The notes below the pieces were generated by a model, which saw only the letters and a program-made list of their open reading frames with translations, was not told the DNA's origin and ran no database searches. This document shows positions 56,057-64,000 of a stretch of 64,000 bases of DNA, in pieces. How positions within the stretch are numbered: the stretch's first letter is position 1; each line of letters starts with the position of its first letter. The DNA comes from Thalassotalea loyana (lineage in GTDB: Bacteria; Pseudomonadota; Gammaproteobacteria; Enterobacterales; Alteromonadaceae): the NCBI RefSeq assembly GCF_030161435.1, contig NZ_BSSV01000004.1:124001-188000 (forward strand), given 5' to 3'. A program made the translations under genes and the position numbers.

Positions 56057-58645
56057 TTAAGCTGGCTCTTGAATAATGACAGTACCTGCTTTTTTAGTAT
56101 ATTGCTCCATTTTGTGGAAATTCAAGTAACGATAGGTATCGGCAGCTGTTGCATCAATCGTTTTTGCATATTCCATATATTCCGCTGGCGTTGGCAGCTT
56201 ACCTAAAATAGCGCCAGCTGCTGCTAGTTCAGCAGAGGTCAGATAGACATTCGCTCCAGTGCCTAGACGATTTGGAAAATTACGTGTTGAAGTAGACAGC
56301 ACGGTCGAGTTTTCAGCCACACGTGCTTGGTTACCCATACACAATGAACAGCCAGGTGTCTCTATTCTCACGCCCGCTTTACCAAAGGTAAAGTAGTAAC
56401 CTTCTTCGGTTAACTGATCGCGGTCCATTTTCGTTGGCGGTGCCACCCACATGCGGGTGCTCAGTACACCACCATAATTTTCCAACAACTTGCCCGCAGC
56501 ACGGAAGTGACCGATATTAGTCATACATGAACCGATAAACACTTCGTCAACTTTATCTCCAGCAACTTCAGATAATAAACGAGCATCATCAGGGTCATTT
56601 GGACAACATACAATTGGCTCTTTGATGTCGTTTAGATCAATTTCAAGCACGTGCGCATATTCTGCATCTTTATCAGCTTCCATCAATGATGGATTAGCTA
56701 ACCAATTTTCCATCGATTGAATGCGGCGCTCTATTGTGCGCACATCACCATATCCTTCACTGATCATCCACTTAAGCATAACAATGTTAGACTCAAGGTA
56801 TTCTTTAACGGCATCTTCTTCGAGCTTAATGGTACAGCCGGCTGCGCTACGTTCAGCAGACGCATCAGATAACTCAAATGCTTGCTCTACCGTTAAACCA
56901 GTTAGGCCTTCAATTTCTAGCACTCGGCCAGAGAACTCGTTGACTTTTCCTGCTTTTTCAACGGTTAAGATACCTGCTTTAATTCCGTAATACGGTATCG
57001 CATGAACAAGGTCTCGCAGGGTTATTCCTGGTTGCATTTCGCCTTTAAAGCGAACAAGTACAGATTCAGGCATATCCAATGGCATAACACCTGTTGCCGC
57101 AGCAAAGGCGACAAGGCCTGAGCCCGCGGGAAATGAAATCCCCAATGGGAAGCGTGTATGAGAGTCACCACCAGTCCCTACAGTATCAGGCAATAACATG
57201 CGGTTTAACCATGAGTGAATAACACCATCACCAGGGCGCAGTGAAACACCACCACGATTCATCATAAAATCAGGTAAAGTGTGATGAGTATGAACATCGA
57301 CAGGTTTTGGATAAGCAGAAGTATGACAGAAAGACTGCATGGTTAAATCTGCTGAAAACCCTAAACACGCTAAATCTTTCAACTCATCGCGTGTCATAGG
57401 CCCAGTGGTATCTTGTGAGCCTACGGTCGTCATTTTAGGCTCGCAGTATTGACCGGCACGAACACCTTCAACACCGCACGCTTTACCCACCATTTTTTGA
57501 GCTAGCGTGTAGCCTTTACCTGAATCTGTTGCATCTACAGGTTTAGCAAATAGATCCGTTTCTCCTAGCCCTAACGCTTCGCGCGCACGCCCCGTTAAAC
57601 CACGACCAATAATGAGTGGAATACGACCGCCTGCTCGCACTTCGTCTAATAACACTGGACTCAACTCAAAGGTTGAAATAACGTCATTCCCTTTTTTAAC
57701 AACGCCTTCATATGGGTAAATGTCGATTACGTCCCCCATATCCATTTTCTGCACGTCGAGCTCAATAGGTAAAGCGCCCGAGTCTTCCATGGTGTTGTAA
57801 AAAATTGGCGCAATTTTACCACCTAAACATACGCCACCTGTTCGCTTATTTGGAATATATGGAATGTCCTCTCCCATAAACCACAACACTGAGTTAGTCG
57901 CTGATTTTCGACTTGAACCAGTACCAACAACATCACCCACATATGCGAGAGGAATACCATCTTCTTGTAATGTTTGAATTTGTTTAATTGGACCTACAAC
58001 ACCGGGCTCATCAGGAGTAATGCCTTCGCGTGCCATTTTTAACATAGCTTTGGCATGAACCGGAATATCAGGACGTGACCATGCATCAGGCGCAGGGGAA
58101 AGATCGTCGGTATTCGTTTCACCCGTCACTTTAAAAACTTTAACCGTAATTTTTTCACTAACAGCATCTCGCGACGTAAACCATTCTGCGTTAGCCCAAG
58201 ATGTCATTACATCTTTGGCAGCTTGGTTACCTGCATCGGCTTTTTCTTTAACATCATAAAAAGCATCAAACATTAATAACGTATTCTTTAAGCCAGCTGC
58301 AGCTGTTTCAGATAACTTTGCATCATCCAACAAATCAATCATAGGTTGAATGTTATAACCACCTAGCATTGTTCCTAACAATTCAGTGGCGCGTGTTGCA
58401 TCAAGAACCGGAGAATTTGTCTCTCCTTTAGCAATAGCAGCTAGAAAACCTGCTTTAACATAAGCTGCATCATCAACGCCAGGCGGCACGCGATTTACCA
58501 GCAAATCTAAAATAAATTCTTCTTCACCAGCAGGTGGTGTTTTAATTAGCTCAACTAATTGAGCCACTTGTTCAGCATCTAGTGGTTTAGGTACTAAACC
58601 TTCTGTTGCACGTTCTTCAACGTGTTTGCGATAGTCTTGTAGCAT
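56057..58645 (-). CDS. acnB: Aconitate hydratase B
   Basis: 862 residues from ATG 58645 ('[22 protein letters not shown]'), which aligns with the known AcnB start; the frame stays open 12 codons further upstream but that extension is not family-like. HEAT-like N-terminal domain, then the aconitase swivel and core domains. Fe-S ligands: Cys in '[11 protein letters not shown]' (about 706) and both Cys in '[10 protein letters not shown]' (about 764, 767). It interconverts citrate and isocitrate in the TCA cycle, also 2-methylisocitrate, and in E. coli apo-AcnB binds mRNA. Divergent from a second AcnB-type gene. Confidence 0.97.
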   Translation of the reverse strand: MLQDYRKHVEERATEGLVPKPLDAEQVAQLVELIKTPPAGEEEFILDLLVNRVPPGVDDAAYVKAGFLAAIAKGETNSPVLDATRATELLGTMLGGYNIQPMIDLLDDAKLSETAAAGLKNTLLMFDAFYDVKEKADAGNQAAKDVMTSWANAEWFTSRDAVSEKITVKVFKVTGETNTDDLSPAPDAWSRPDIPVHAKAMLKMAREGITPDEPGVVGPIKQIQTLQEDGIPLAYVGDVVGTGSSRKSATNSVLWFMGEDIPYIPNKRTGGVCLGGKIAPIFYNTMEDSGALPIELDVQKMDMGDVIDIYPYEGVVKKGNDVISTFELSPVLLDEVRAGGRIPLIIGRGLTGRAREALGLGETDLFAKPVDATDSGKGYTLAQKMVGKACGVEGVRAGQYCEPKMTTVGSQDTTGPMTRDELKDLACLGFSADLTMQSFCHTSAYPKPVDVHTHHTLPDFMMNRGGVSLRPGDGVIHSWLNRMLLPDTVGTGGDSHTRFPLGISFPAGSGLVAFAAATGVMPLDMPESVLVRFKGEMQPGITLRDLVHAIPYYGIKAGILTVEKAGKVNEFSGRVLEIEGLTGLTVEQAFELSDASAERSAAGCTIKLEEDAVKEYLESNIVMLKWMISEGYGDVRTIERRIQSMENWLANPSLMEADKDAEYAHVLEIDLNDIKEPIVCCPNDPDDARLLSEVAGDKVDEVFIGSCMTNIGHFRAAGKLLENYGGVLSTRMWVAPPTKMDRDQLTEEGYYFTFGKAGVRIETPGCSLCMGNQARVAENSTVLSTSTRNFPNRLGTGANVYLTSAELAAAGAILGKLPTPAEYMEYAKTIDATAADTYRYLNFHKMEQYTKKAGTVIIQEPA

Positions 58646-59092
58646 GTCTTTTACCCTACATGAACGACGTGTTTGATACACATTAATAATTGTATAAATA
58701 GTATTTATAGACGAACCTGAGCAAGGCGCGAAAGTAAATACCTTATTTCATTGCACTGTTATCCGTGCATTAGCAAGCTAACTATACATTAGCTAAAAAC
58801 GATTTAAGCTTGTTTGAATCAATATAAAGAATAATCTTCTTTGATAAAATCAAACTTTAGTACAATAAAATGAACACGTCCGCCCCACTCCTACTCAGAA
58901 AACGCCCTAAAACTGCAGTCTCATACAACTGGTATAACCATTATCACCAAAACTTCTATCATTCATAATCCGCATGAATAGTGCTTATTTAGGCAAATGA
59001 TTACTCGTTTTGGAAAAATAAGGTAGAATATGCGCCACATTTCATACTGCTAGTACCCCCTATTAGTAGTTTTAAATAAAAGAGAGTATCGA
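58646..59092. other. Divergent promoter region between the two aconitase genes
   Basis: 447 bases without an ORF. It must hold promoters for both aconitases. A TAGAAT hexamer near 59025 could be a -10 for the right-hand gene, without a convincing -35. Nothing else recognised. Confidence 0.45.
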
Positions 59093-61906
59093 ATGAGCCT
59101 TTATTCAGAATATTTAGCGGAAATTAAAACCCGCAAGGAAGAGCTTGGTTTAGCACCAAAGCCAATTGATAGCGCTGATTTACTAGCGGAAATTATTGAG
59201 CAAATTAAAGACCAAGCGAATGCGCACCGTGAAGATTCATTAAACTTCTTCATCTACAATACGCTTCCTGGTACGACTAGCGCAGCAGGCGTTAAAGCAA
59301 AATTCTTGAAAGAAATTATCTTAGGCCAAGAAACTGTTGCTGAGATTTCAGTAGAGTTTGCGTTTGAATTACTTTCTCACATGAAAGGTGGTCCTTCAAT
59401 TGAAGTACTACTTGACCTTGCATTAAGCGACGATGCTTCTGTTTCGGCGCCAGCTGCTGACGTTTTAAAAACGCAAGTATTCTTATACGACGCTGACACT
59501 GCTCGCTTAGCTGATGCATACAAAGCAGGCAACACGATTGCTAAAGATATTTTAGAAAGCTACGCAAACGCAGAATTCTTCACAAAATTACCTGACGTTG
59601 CAGAAAAAGTAGAAGTTGTTACTTACGTTGCAGGTGTGGGTGATATCTCTACTGACTTATTATCTCCAGGTCATCAGTCTCACTCTCGTGCTGACCGTGA
59701 ATTACACGGCCAATGTATGATTACGCCTGAAGCACAACAAGAAATCGTTGCACTTCAAAAAGAGCACCCTGGCAAAAAAGTAATGCTAGTTGCTGAAAAA
59801 GGCACAATGGGTGTTGGTTCATCACGTATGTCTGGTGTTAACAACGTTGCACTTTGGGCTGGTGAACAAGCTTCTCCGTACGTTCCATTCGTAAACATCG
59901 CACCTGTTGTTGCTGGTACTAACGGTATCGCACCAATCTTCTTAACGACAGTTGACGTAACTGGTGGTATCGGTCTTGACCTTAAAAACTGGGTGAAGAA
60001 AGTAGACGCTAACGGTAACACAGTTGTTGATGCAAACGGTGACCCGGTATTAGAAGAAGCATACTCTGTAGCTACAGGTACTGTTTTAACTATTGATACG
60101 AAAGCTAAGAAGTTATACAACGGCGCTGAAGAAGTAGCTGACGTTGCTTCTGCATTTACACCACAAAAGCAAGAATTCATGAAAGCTGGTGGTTCTTACG
60201 CGGTTACTTTTGGTAAGAAATTACAAACATTCGCTGCAGAGACACTAGGTGTTGAAGCACCAGTGGTATACGCTGCTGCTAAAGAAATTTCACACGAAGG
60301 CCAAGGCTTAACAGCGGTAGAGAAAATCTTCAACCGTAACGCGGTAGGTGTTGCATCAGATGCTCCATTACACGCTGGCTCTAACGTACGTGTTAAAGTA
60401 AACATCGTAGGTTCTCAAGACACTACTGGCCCTATGACGTGTCAGGAATTAGAAGCGATGGCTGCTTCGACGATTTCTCCACTTGTTGACGGTGCATTCC
60501 AATCAGGTTGTCACACGGCTTCAGTATGGGATAGCAAAGCTAAAGCAAACACGCCTAAGCTAATGGCATTTATGAACGCATTCGGTGTAATCACAGCACG
60601 TGACCCGAAAGGCGTTTACCACTCTATGACTGACGTTATTCACAAAGTATTGAATGACATCACAGTTGACGACCGTGCAATTATCATTGGTGGTGACTCG
60701 CATACGCGTATGTCTAAAGGTGTAGCGTTCGGTGCTGACTCAGGTACAGTAGCAATTGCACTTGCAACGGGTGAGTCTGCAATGCCAATTCCAGAATCAG
60801 TAAAAGTTACCTTCAAAGGTAAAATGGCTGATCACATGGACTTCCGTGATATCGTTCACGCAACTCAAGCGCAAATGCTTAAGCAGTTCGAAGGTGAAAA
60901 CGTATTCCAAGGCCGCGTAATCGAAGTACACATTGGTACTTTATTAGCAGACCAAGCGTTCACATTCACTGACTGGTCAGCTGAAATGAAAGCGAAAGCG
61001 TCTGTTTGTATCTCAAACGATGAAACATTAATTGAGTCTATCGAGCTTGCGAAATCTCGTATCCAAATCATGATCGACAAAGGTATGGATAACGAAGCGC
61101 AAACATTAGCAGGTCTTATCAAGTTAGCTGATGAGCGTATCGCTGGTATCAAGTCTGGTGAAACACCAGCATTAGCACCAGATGAAAACGCTAAGTACTA
61201 CGCAGAAGTAGTTGTTGATTTAGACACAATCGTTGAGCCAATGATTGCTGACCCAGACGTAAACAACGAAGACGTTTCTAAGCGTTACACGCACGACGTA
61301 ATTCGCCCTGTTTCATACTACGACGGCAAGCCTGTAGATTTAGGTTTCGTTGGTTCTTGTATGGTTCACAAAGGTGACATGCAAATCATCGCGCAAATGT
61401 TCCGTAACTTAGAGAAGCAAAACGGTTCAATTGAATTCAACGCACCATTAGTTGTTGCTCCACCAACGTACAACATCGTTGACGAGTTAAAAGCTGAAGG
61501 TGATTGGGATATCTTAGCTAAGTACTCTGGTTTCGTATTCGATGATGAGAACCCGAAAGGTGAAGCTCGTAAGACTTACGAAAACATCTTATACCTTGAG
61601 CGCCCAGGCTGTAACTTATGTATGGGTAACCAAGAAAAAGCTGAACCAGGTGATACAGTTATTGCTACTTCAACTCGCCTATTCCAAGGCCGTGTTGTAG
61701 CAGATAGCGCTGAGAAGAAAGGTGAATCTTTACTAGGTTCAACACCATTAGTTGTACTTTCAACTATCTTAGGTCGTTTCCCGACGATGGATGAGTACAC
61801 AGCGGCTGTTGAAGGTATCGATTTAACACGCTTCGCTCCACCAACGGAAGCGATGACAGTACCAGCATCTGGCGCTGTTGCAGTGAAAATTGCAGATCCA
61901 AGCTAA
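59093..61906 (+). CDS. AcnB-type aconitate hydratase 2 / 2-methylisocitrate dehydratase, long form
   Basis: 937 residues. Domain order as in AcnB (HEAT-like start 'YSEYLAEIKTRKEELGLAPKPID', swivel, core) with Fe-S ligands in 'VGSCMVHKGDM' (about 754) and 'PGCNLCMGNQ' (about 840). It is ~75 residues longer than the neighbouring AcnB and has an inserted segment around 310-400 ('KVDANGNTVVDANGDPVLE'). This is the form common in Bacteroidetes, called bifunctional aconitate hydratase 2/2-methylisocitrate dehydratase. Its codons look strongly biased to those of highly expressed genes. Divergent from acnB, with its own terminator. A role as isoenzyme under other conditions is inferred. Confidence 0.92.
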   Translation: MSLYSEYLAEIKTRKEELGLAPKPIDSADLLAEIIEQIKDQANAHREDSLNFFIYNTLPGTTSAAGVKAKFLKEIILGQETVAEISVEFAFELLSHMKGGPSIEVLLDLALSDDASVSAPAADVLKTQVFLYDADTARLADAYKAGNTIAKDILESYANAEFFTKLPDVAEKVEVVTYVAGVGDISTDLLSPGHQSHSRADRELHGQCMITPEAQQEIVALQKEHPGKKVMLVAEKGTMGVGSSRMSGVNNVALWAGEQASPYVPFVNIAPVVAGTNGIAPIFLTTVDVTGGIGLDLKNWVKKVDANGNTVVDANGDPVLEEAYSVATGTVLTIDTKAKKLYNGAEEVADVASAFTPQKQEFMKAGGSYAVTFGKKLQTFAAETLGVEAPVVYAAAKEISHEGQGLTAVEKIFNRNAVGVASDAPLHAGSNVRVKVNIVGSQDTTGPMTCQELEAMAASTISPLVDGAFQSGCHTASVWDSKAKANTPKLMAFMNAFGVITARDPKGVYHSMTDVIHKVLNDITVDDRAIIIGGDSHTRMSKGVAFGADSGTVAIALATGESAMPIPESVKVTFKGKMADHMDFRDIVHATQAQMLKQFEGENVFQGRVIEVHIGTLLADQAFTFTDWSAEMKAKASVCISNDETLIESIELAKSRIQIMIDKGMDNEAQTLAGLIKLADERIAGIKSGETPALAPDENAKYYAEVVVDLDTIVEPMIADPDVNNEDVSKRYTHDVIRPVSYYDGKPVDLGFVGSCMVHKGDMQIIAQMFRNLEKQNGSIEFNAPLVVAPPTYNIVDELKAEGDWDILAKYSGFVFDDENPKGEARKTYENILYLERPGCNLCMGNQEKAEPGDTVIATSTRLFQGRVVADSAEKKGESLLGSTPLVVLSTILGRFPTMDEYTAAVEGIDLTRFAPPTEAMTVPASGAVAVKIADPS

Positions 61907-61926
61907 GTTTATTCTATCGAATAACT

Positions 61927-61956
61927 AAAAAAGGCTACCTCTGGTAGCCTTTTTTG
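61927..61956 (+). terminator. Terminator after the long aconitase
   Basis: AAAAAAGGCTACC-TCT-GGTAGCCTTTTTT, perfect stem and T-run. Confidence 0.93.
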
Positions 61957-61992
61957 TTGCCGACAATATCGTTAATTTTTATCTCGTAAATC

Positions 61993-62346
61993 CTAGTTAT
62001 CCTGTTTAACTGGACACGCTAAATTAGCCGCTAAAGAGCCAAATATTTTGTTTGGATGAGCCTTTCTATCAGTAAAAGATTCCACTCCTGTTAGCACCTC
62101 AAGCTTAAAGCCATAAGCATTACAAACATCCAATGAACGACGAATCAAAAAGGTTGCAAGTCGATCAAATCCAATATTGGAGTTGGGGATGACTTCAATA
62201 TGATAATAATTATCTTCTAGTTTAGTCTGTTTAAATTGAACTTGGTGATCAAAGTCCCACTGAGATTGTCCATTCGATGGAGTAATCGTTTGGCTACAAG
62301 ATGAAAGTAAAACGGTGAAGAGAATACCAACAACAACTTTCTTCAT
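61993..62346 (-). CDS. Small hypothetical lipoprotein
   Basis: 117 residues. Lipobox 'VLLSSC' with Cys17, then a polar linker and a compact domain containing two Cys ('LDVCNAYGFKLEVL', 'LAANLACPVKQ') that could pair in the periplasm. No family recognised. Monocistronic, between two terminators, downstream of the TonB receptor on the same strand. Confidence 0.82.
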   Translation of the reverse strand: MKKVVVGILFTVLLSSCSQTITPSNGQSQWDFDHQVQFKQTKLEDNYYHIEVIPNSNIGFDRLATFLIRRSLDVCNAYGFKLEVLTGVESFTDRKAHPNKIFGSLAANLACPVKQDN

Positions 62347-62366
62347 TTTCAGCTCCTAAATAAAAG

Positions 62367-62389
62367 AAAACCAGCATGATGCTGGTTTT
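62367..62389 (-). terminator. Palindromic hairpin upstream of small lipoprotein gene
   Basis: Perfect 11-bp arms AAAACCAGCAT / ATGCTGGTTTT around one base. It acts as second terminator after the TonB receptor or as a regulatory palindrome 20 bases before the lipoprotein start. Confidence 0.6.
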
Positions 62390-62440
62390 GATTATAAAAA
62401 GTTAACTGACGAGAAGCCAGAGTGTATAAGCGGTTAATTA

Positions 62441-62467
62441 AAAATGGTGCCCAAAGGCACCATTTTT
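62441..62467 (-). terminator. Terminator of the right-hand TonB receptor
   Basis: TGGTGCC / GGCACCA with a CAAA loop, flanked by A4 and T5, 16 bases past the stop codon. Confidence 0.88.
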
Positions 62468-62482
62468 ATACATCATGCTAAA

Positions 62483-64000
62483 TTAAAATACCGCCGAGAA
62501 GTTGATATAAGGCGTACGTCCAAAAATGTCATACCCTACACCCAATGGAATATTGGTGTTTGAGAATGAGCCATTAGGATCAACTTTTGGTGGCGCTTCG
62601 TTAAATACGTTACGTACACCAATTGCAACACGATAATCACCGCTACTGTAGCTTAAAGATGCATTGTGTAAGAAGTAATCTTCGGTAAATGCTTTCTCAC
62701 GACATAATAGTGGGTCTGTTTGCGCTTCGTCATTATATAAACCTCGACAACCACGAGTATTGGCGATGAACTCACCATCTTCAGGATCGTCTAACCAGTC
62801 TTCACGACCAGCACCGATAAATCGTGTACCCCAGGTGAATCTCCAGTCATCATACTTGAACGACAATTGAGCACTTGCTCTCCACTCAGGGAACTCCGGC
62901 TCACCTTTGTTATCATCAACAGAGCCAAAAACATCGACAATCGCTTCTGTCATTCGAGTTGCTTGAATATCTAGCGTTACATTCAAGTTTTGCTCGCCAA
63001 CAAGGAAGTCTTGATCGTAATAGATGTTGTAATCGAAGCCTTTTGACGTCTCTAAACCAATATTGATGAAGCTTGCATCGACAAAATTAATTTTGCCATC
63101 TTCATCACGTGTTAATCGAGAACAGAATGCGTCGTTACCGTCTGCTGAATAACATTGGTTAACACTGTATGCAGCGCTTGGTTCTGCGATTGAGTTTTTG
63201 ATCTCAATGTCAAAACGAGTCAGTGAGAATGTTAAATCAAACTCTTCACTAAACGGTTGCTCAAAGACAAAACCAAACGTTTTCGCTGTTGATGTTTCTT
63301 CAGTCAGTAATGTCGAACCACCAGACACAATCTCAGCACTATTAGACGACGTAAACTTGTCTGTGCCATCTTGGCCTAAACCCAGTGACGTAGGATCAAG
63401 GTTGTCAGCAATACAGGCTTCAAGGACTGAAGTACTACGTGTATCTTCTTCAGCATTATATACATCCGGCGCACCAGGGTTTAGTGGATCGGAAATACGA
63501 GCAGAGTCAGGAACAACACACGGGTCAGTCACTGAGTTAAAGCCAGTTGTGCCCTCTAAGAAGCGCTCTCTTAGGTTTGGTGCACGATACGATGTACCTT
63601 TAGTACCGCGTAATGTAAACCATTCTACAGGGCGATAAATCGCTTTAAGGCTATATGTGCTAGCGGTGTCATAATAAGACTCTTTAGAAAGTCGTCCTGA
63701 TGCAGTTAACGTCAATTCCTCAATGCCTGTTTGACCAGAAATCAATGGTAGTTCGATCTCAGTAAATGCCTCTTTTAAATTACGAGAACCGTTTGCTCCT
63801 TTATCTGAGAACCAGCCCCATAAAAGGCCTTCGGTCGCAACATCGTTACTGTTAGTTTTAATTTCATCTCGGCGGTATTCCATACCGAAAATACCACTAA
63901 CAATGTTGTCATTCCAAGGTAGTGTAAATAAGTCACCACCAATAAAGCCGTTAACAACTAATTGGTTAACTTCGGTATCAGCAATACGGTCTGACATCAA
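62483..64000 (-). CDS. TonB-dependent receptor, C-terminal part (cut by window end)
   Basis: 505 residues visible; the frame runs off the right edge, so the signal peptide and plug lie outside. What remains is beta-barrel: 'WFTLRGTKGTSYRAPNLRERFLEG' (the barrel block around FRAPN), 'TAKTFGFVFEQPFSEEFDLTFSLTRFDIEIKNSI' and the terminal 'GVRNVFNEAPPKVD...GYDIFGRTPYINFSAVF' with C-terminal Phe. It is an outer-membrane TonB-coupled importer with unknown substrate. Distinct from the receptor at 18182. Confidence 0.93.
   Translation of the reverse strand: MMSDRIADTEVNQLVVNGFIGGDLFTLPWNDNIVSGIFGMEYRRDEIKTNSNDVATEGLLWGWFSDKGANGSRNLKEAFTEIELPLISGQTGIEELTLTASGRLSKESYYDTASTYSLKAIYRPVEWFTLRGTKGTSYRAPNLRERFLEGTTGFNSVTDPCVVPDSARISDPLNPGAPDVYNAEEDTRSTSVLEACIADNLDPTSLGLGQDGTDKFTSSNSAEIVSGGSTLLTEETSTAKTFGFVFEQPFSEEFDLTFSLTRFDIEIKNSIAEPSAAYSVNQCYSADGNDAFCSRLTRDEDGKINFVDASFINIGLETSKGFDYNIYYDQDFLVGEQNLNVTLDIQATRMTEAIVDVFGSVDDNKGEPEFPEWRASAQLSFKYDDWRFTWGTRFIGAGREDWLDDPEDGEFIANTRGCRGLYNDEAQTDPLLCREKAFTEDYFLHNASLSYSSGDYRVAIGVRNVFNEAPPKVDPNGSFSNTNIPLGVGYDIFGRTPYINFSAVF

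Noticed and set aside
58646-58681. Upstream start giving 12 extra residues on acnB
   Set aside because: The extra residues are not AcnB-like; the Met at 58645 aligns with the known AcnB start.
59755-60405. Reverse-strand ORFs within the long aconitase gene
   Set aside because: Shadows created by strong codon bias of the real gene; no ribosome sites or plausible protein features.

Overview
The window is a chromosomal segment of a Gram-negative marine gammaproteobacterium, most like the Alteromonadales (Colwelliaceae/Thalassotalea type; this placement is an inference). Supporting signs are the lptG-lptF | pepA-holC-valS neighbourhood, a System I cytochrome c maturation cluster, TonB-dependent receptors starting with 'ERIQVTGSR'-type plugs, a giant Asp-rich thrombospondin-3-like surface protein, and moderate AT-richness. 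No assembly problem was seen; both window ends cut genes (the giant acidic protein on the left, a TonB receptor on the right).

Layout. 1-6741: C-terminal part of a giant calcium-repeat protein. 6868-12120: GST, transglutaminase-like protein, AraC regulator, topoisomerase III and an SGNH hydrolase. 12117-17310: a leftward five-gene ABC efflux-type operon with one ATPase, one FtsX/MacB-like permease and three different HlyD-type adaptors. 17464-25076: YdcH-like protein, TonB receptor, GNAT-like enzyme, AlkD-like repair protein, solitary solute-binding protein and a lipoprotein.

25266-35928 is the most striking part: a strongly AT-rich integrated element of about 10.7 kb. Its leftward genes follow the order of filamentous phage M13 (HUH replication protein, ssDNA-binding candidate, small membrane protein, major coat, terminator, pIII-like adsorption protein, pVI-like protein, Zot/pI ATPase). 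It also carries a tyrosine integrase at the left end and, rightward, two small unknown genes plus a MobV-type relaxase; an AIM24-family gene lies between the replication gene and the control region. The element has split a host tRNA-Leu(CAA) exactly in its anticodon loop (9-bp direct repeat ATTTTGAAT at both ends). The two halves lie 10.6 kb apart and pair perfectly when rejoined. Just inside the right end, in the same orientation and downstream of the host tRNA promoter, the element carries a complete, different tRNA-Leu(CAA). The simplest reading is a filamentous prophage that destroys a tRNA gene and supplies a replacement for it, possibly transcribed from the host's own tRNA promoter.

36068-64000: conserved host genes. 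These are a small unknown protein and an RDD protein, LptG/LptF (LPS export), PepA-HolC-ValS, a cold-shock protein, ferrochelatase and a GPx-like protein downstream of ccmI-ccmH-ccmG-ccmF, the divergent ccmABCDE, a choice-of-anchor-I lipoprotein with a short collagen-like stretch, two divergently transcribed aconitase B-type enzymes of different subtypes, a small lipoprotein and a truncated TonB receptor. Haem synthesis (HemH) and haem delivery to cytochrome c (Ccm) are thus neighbours.
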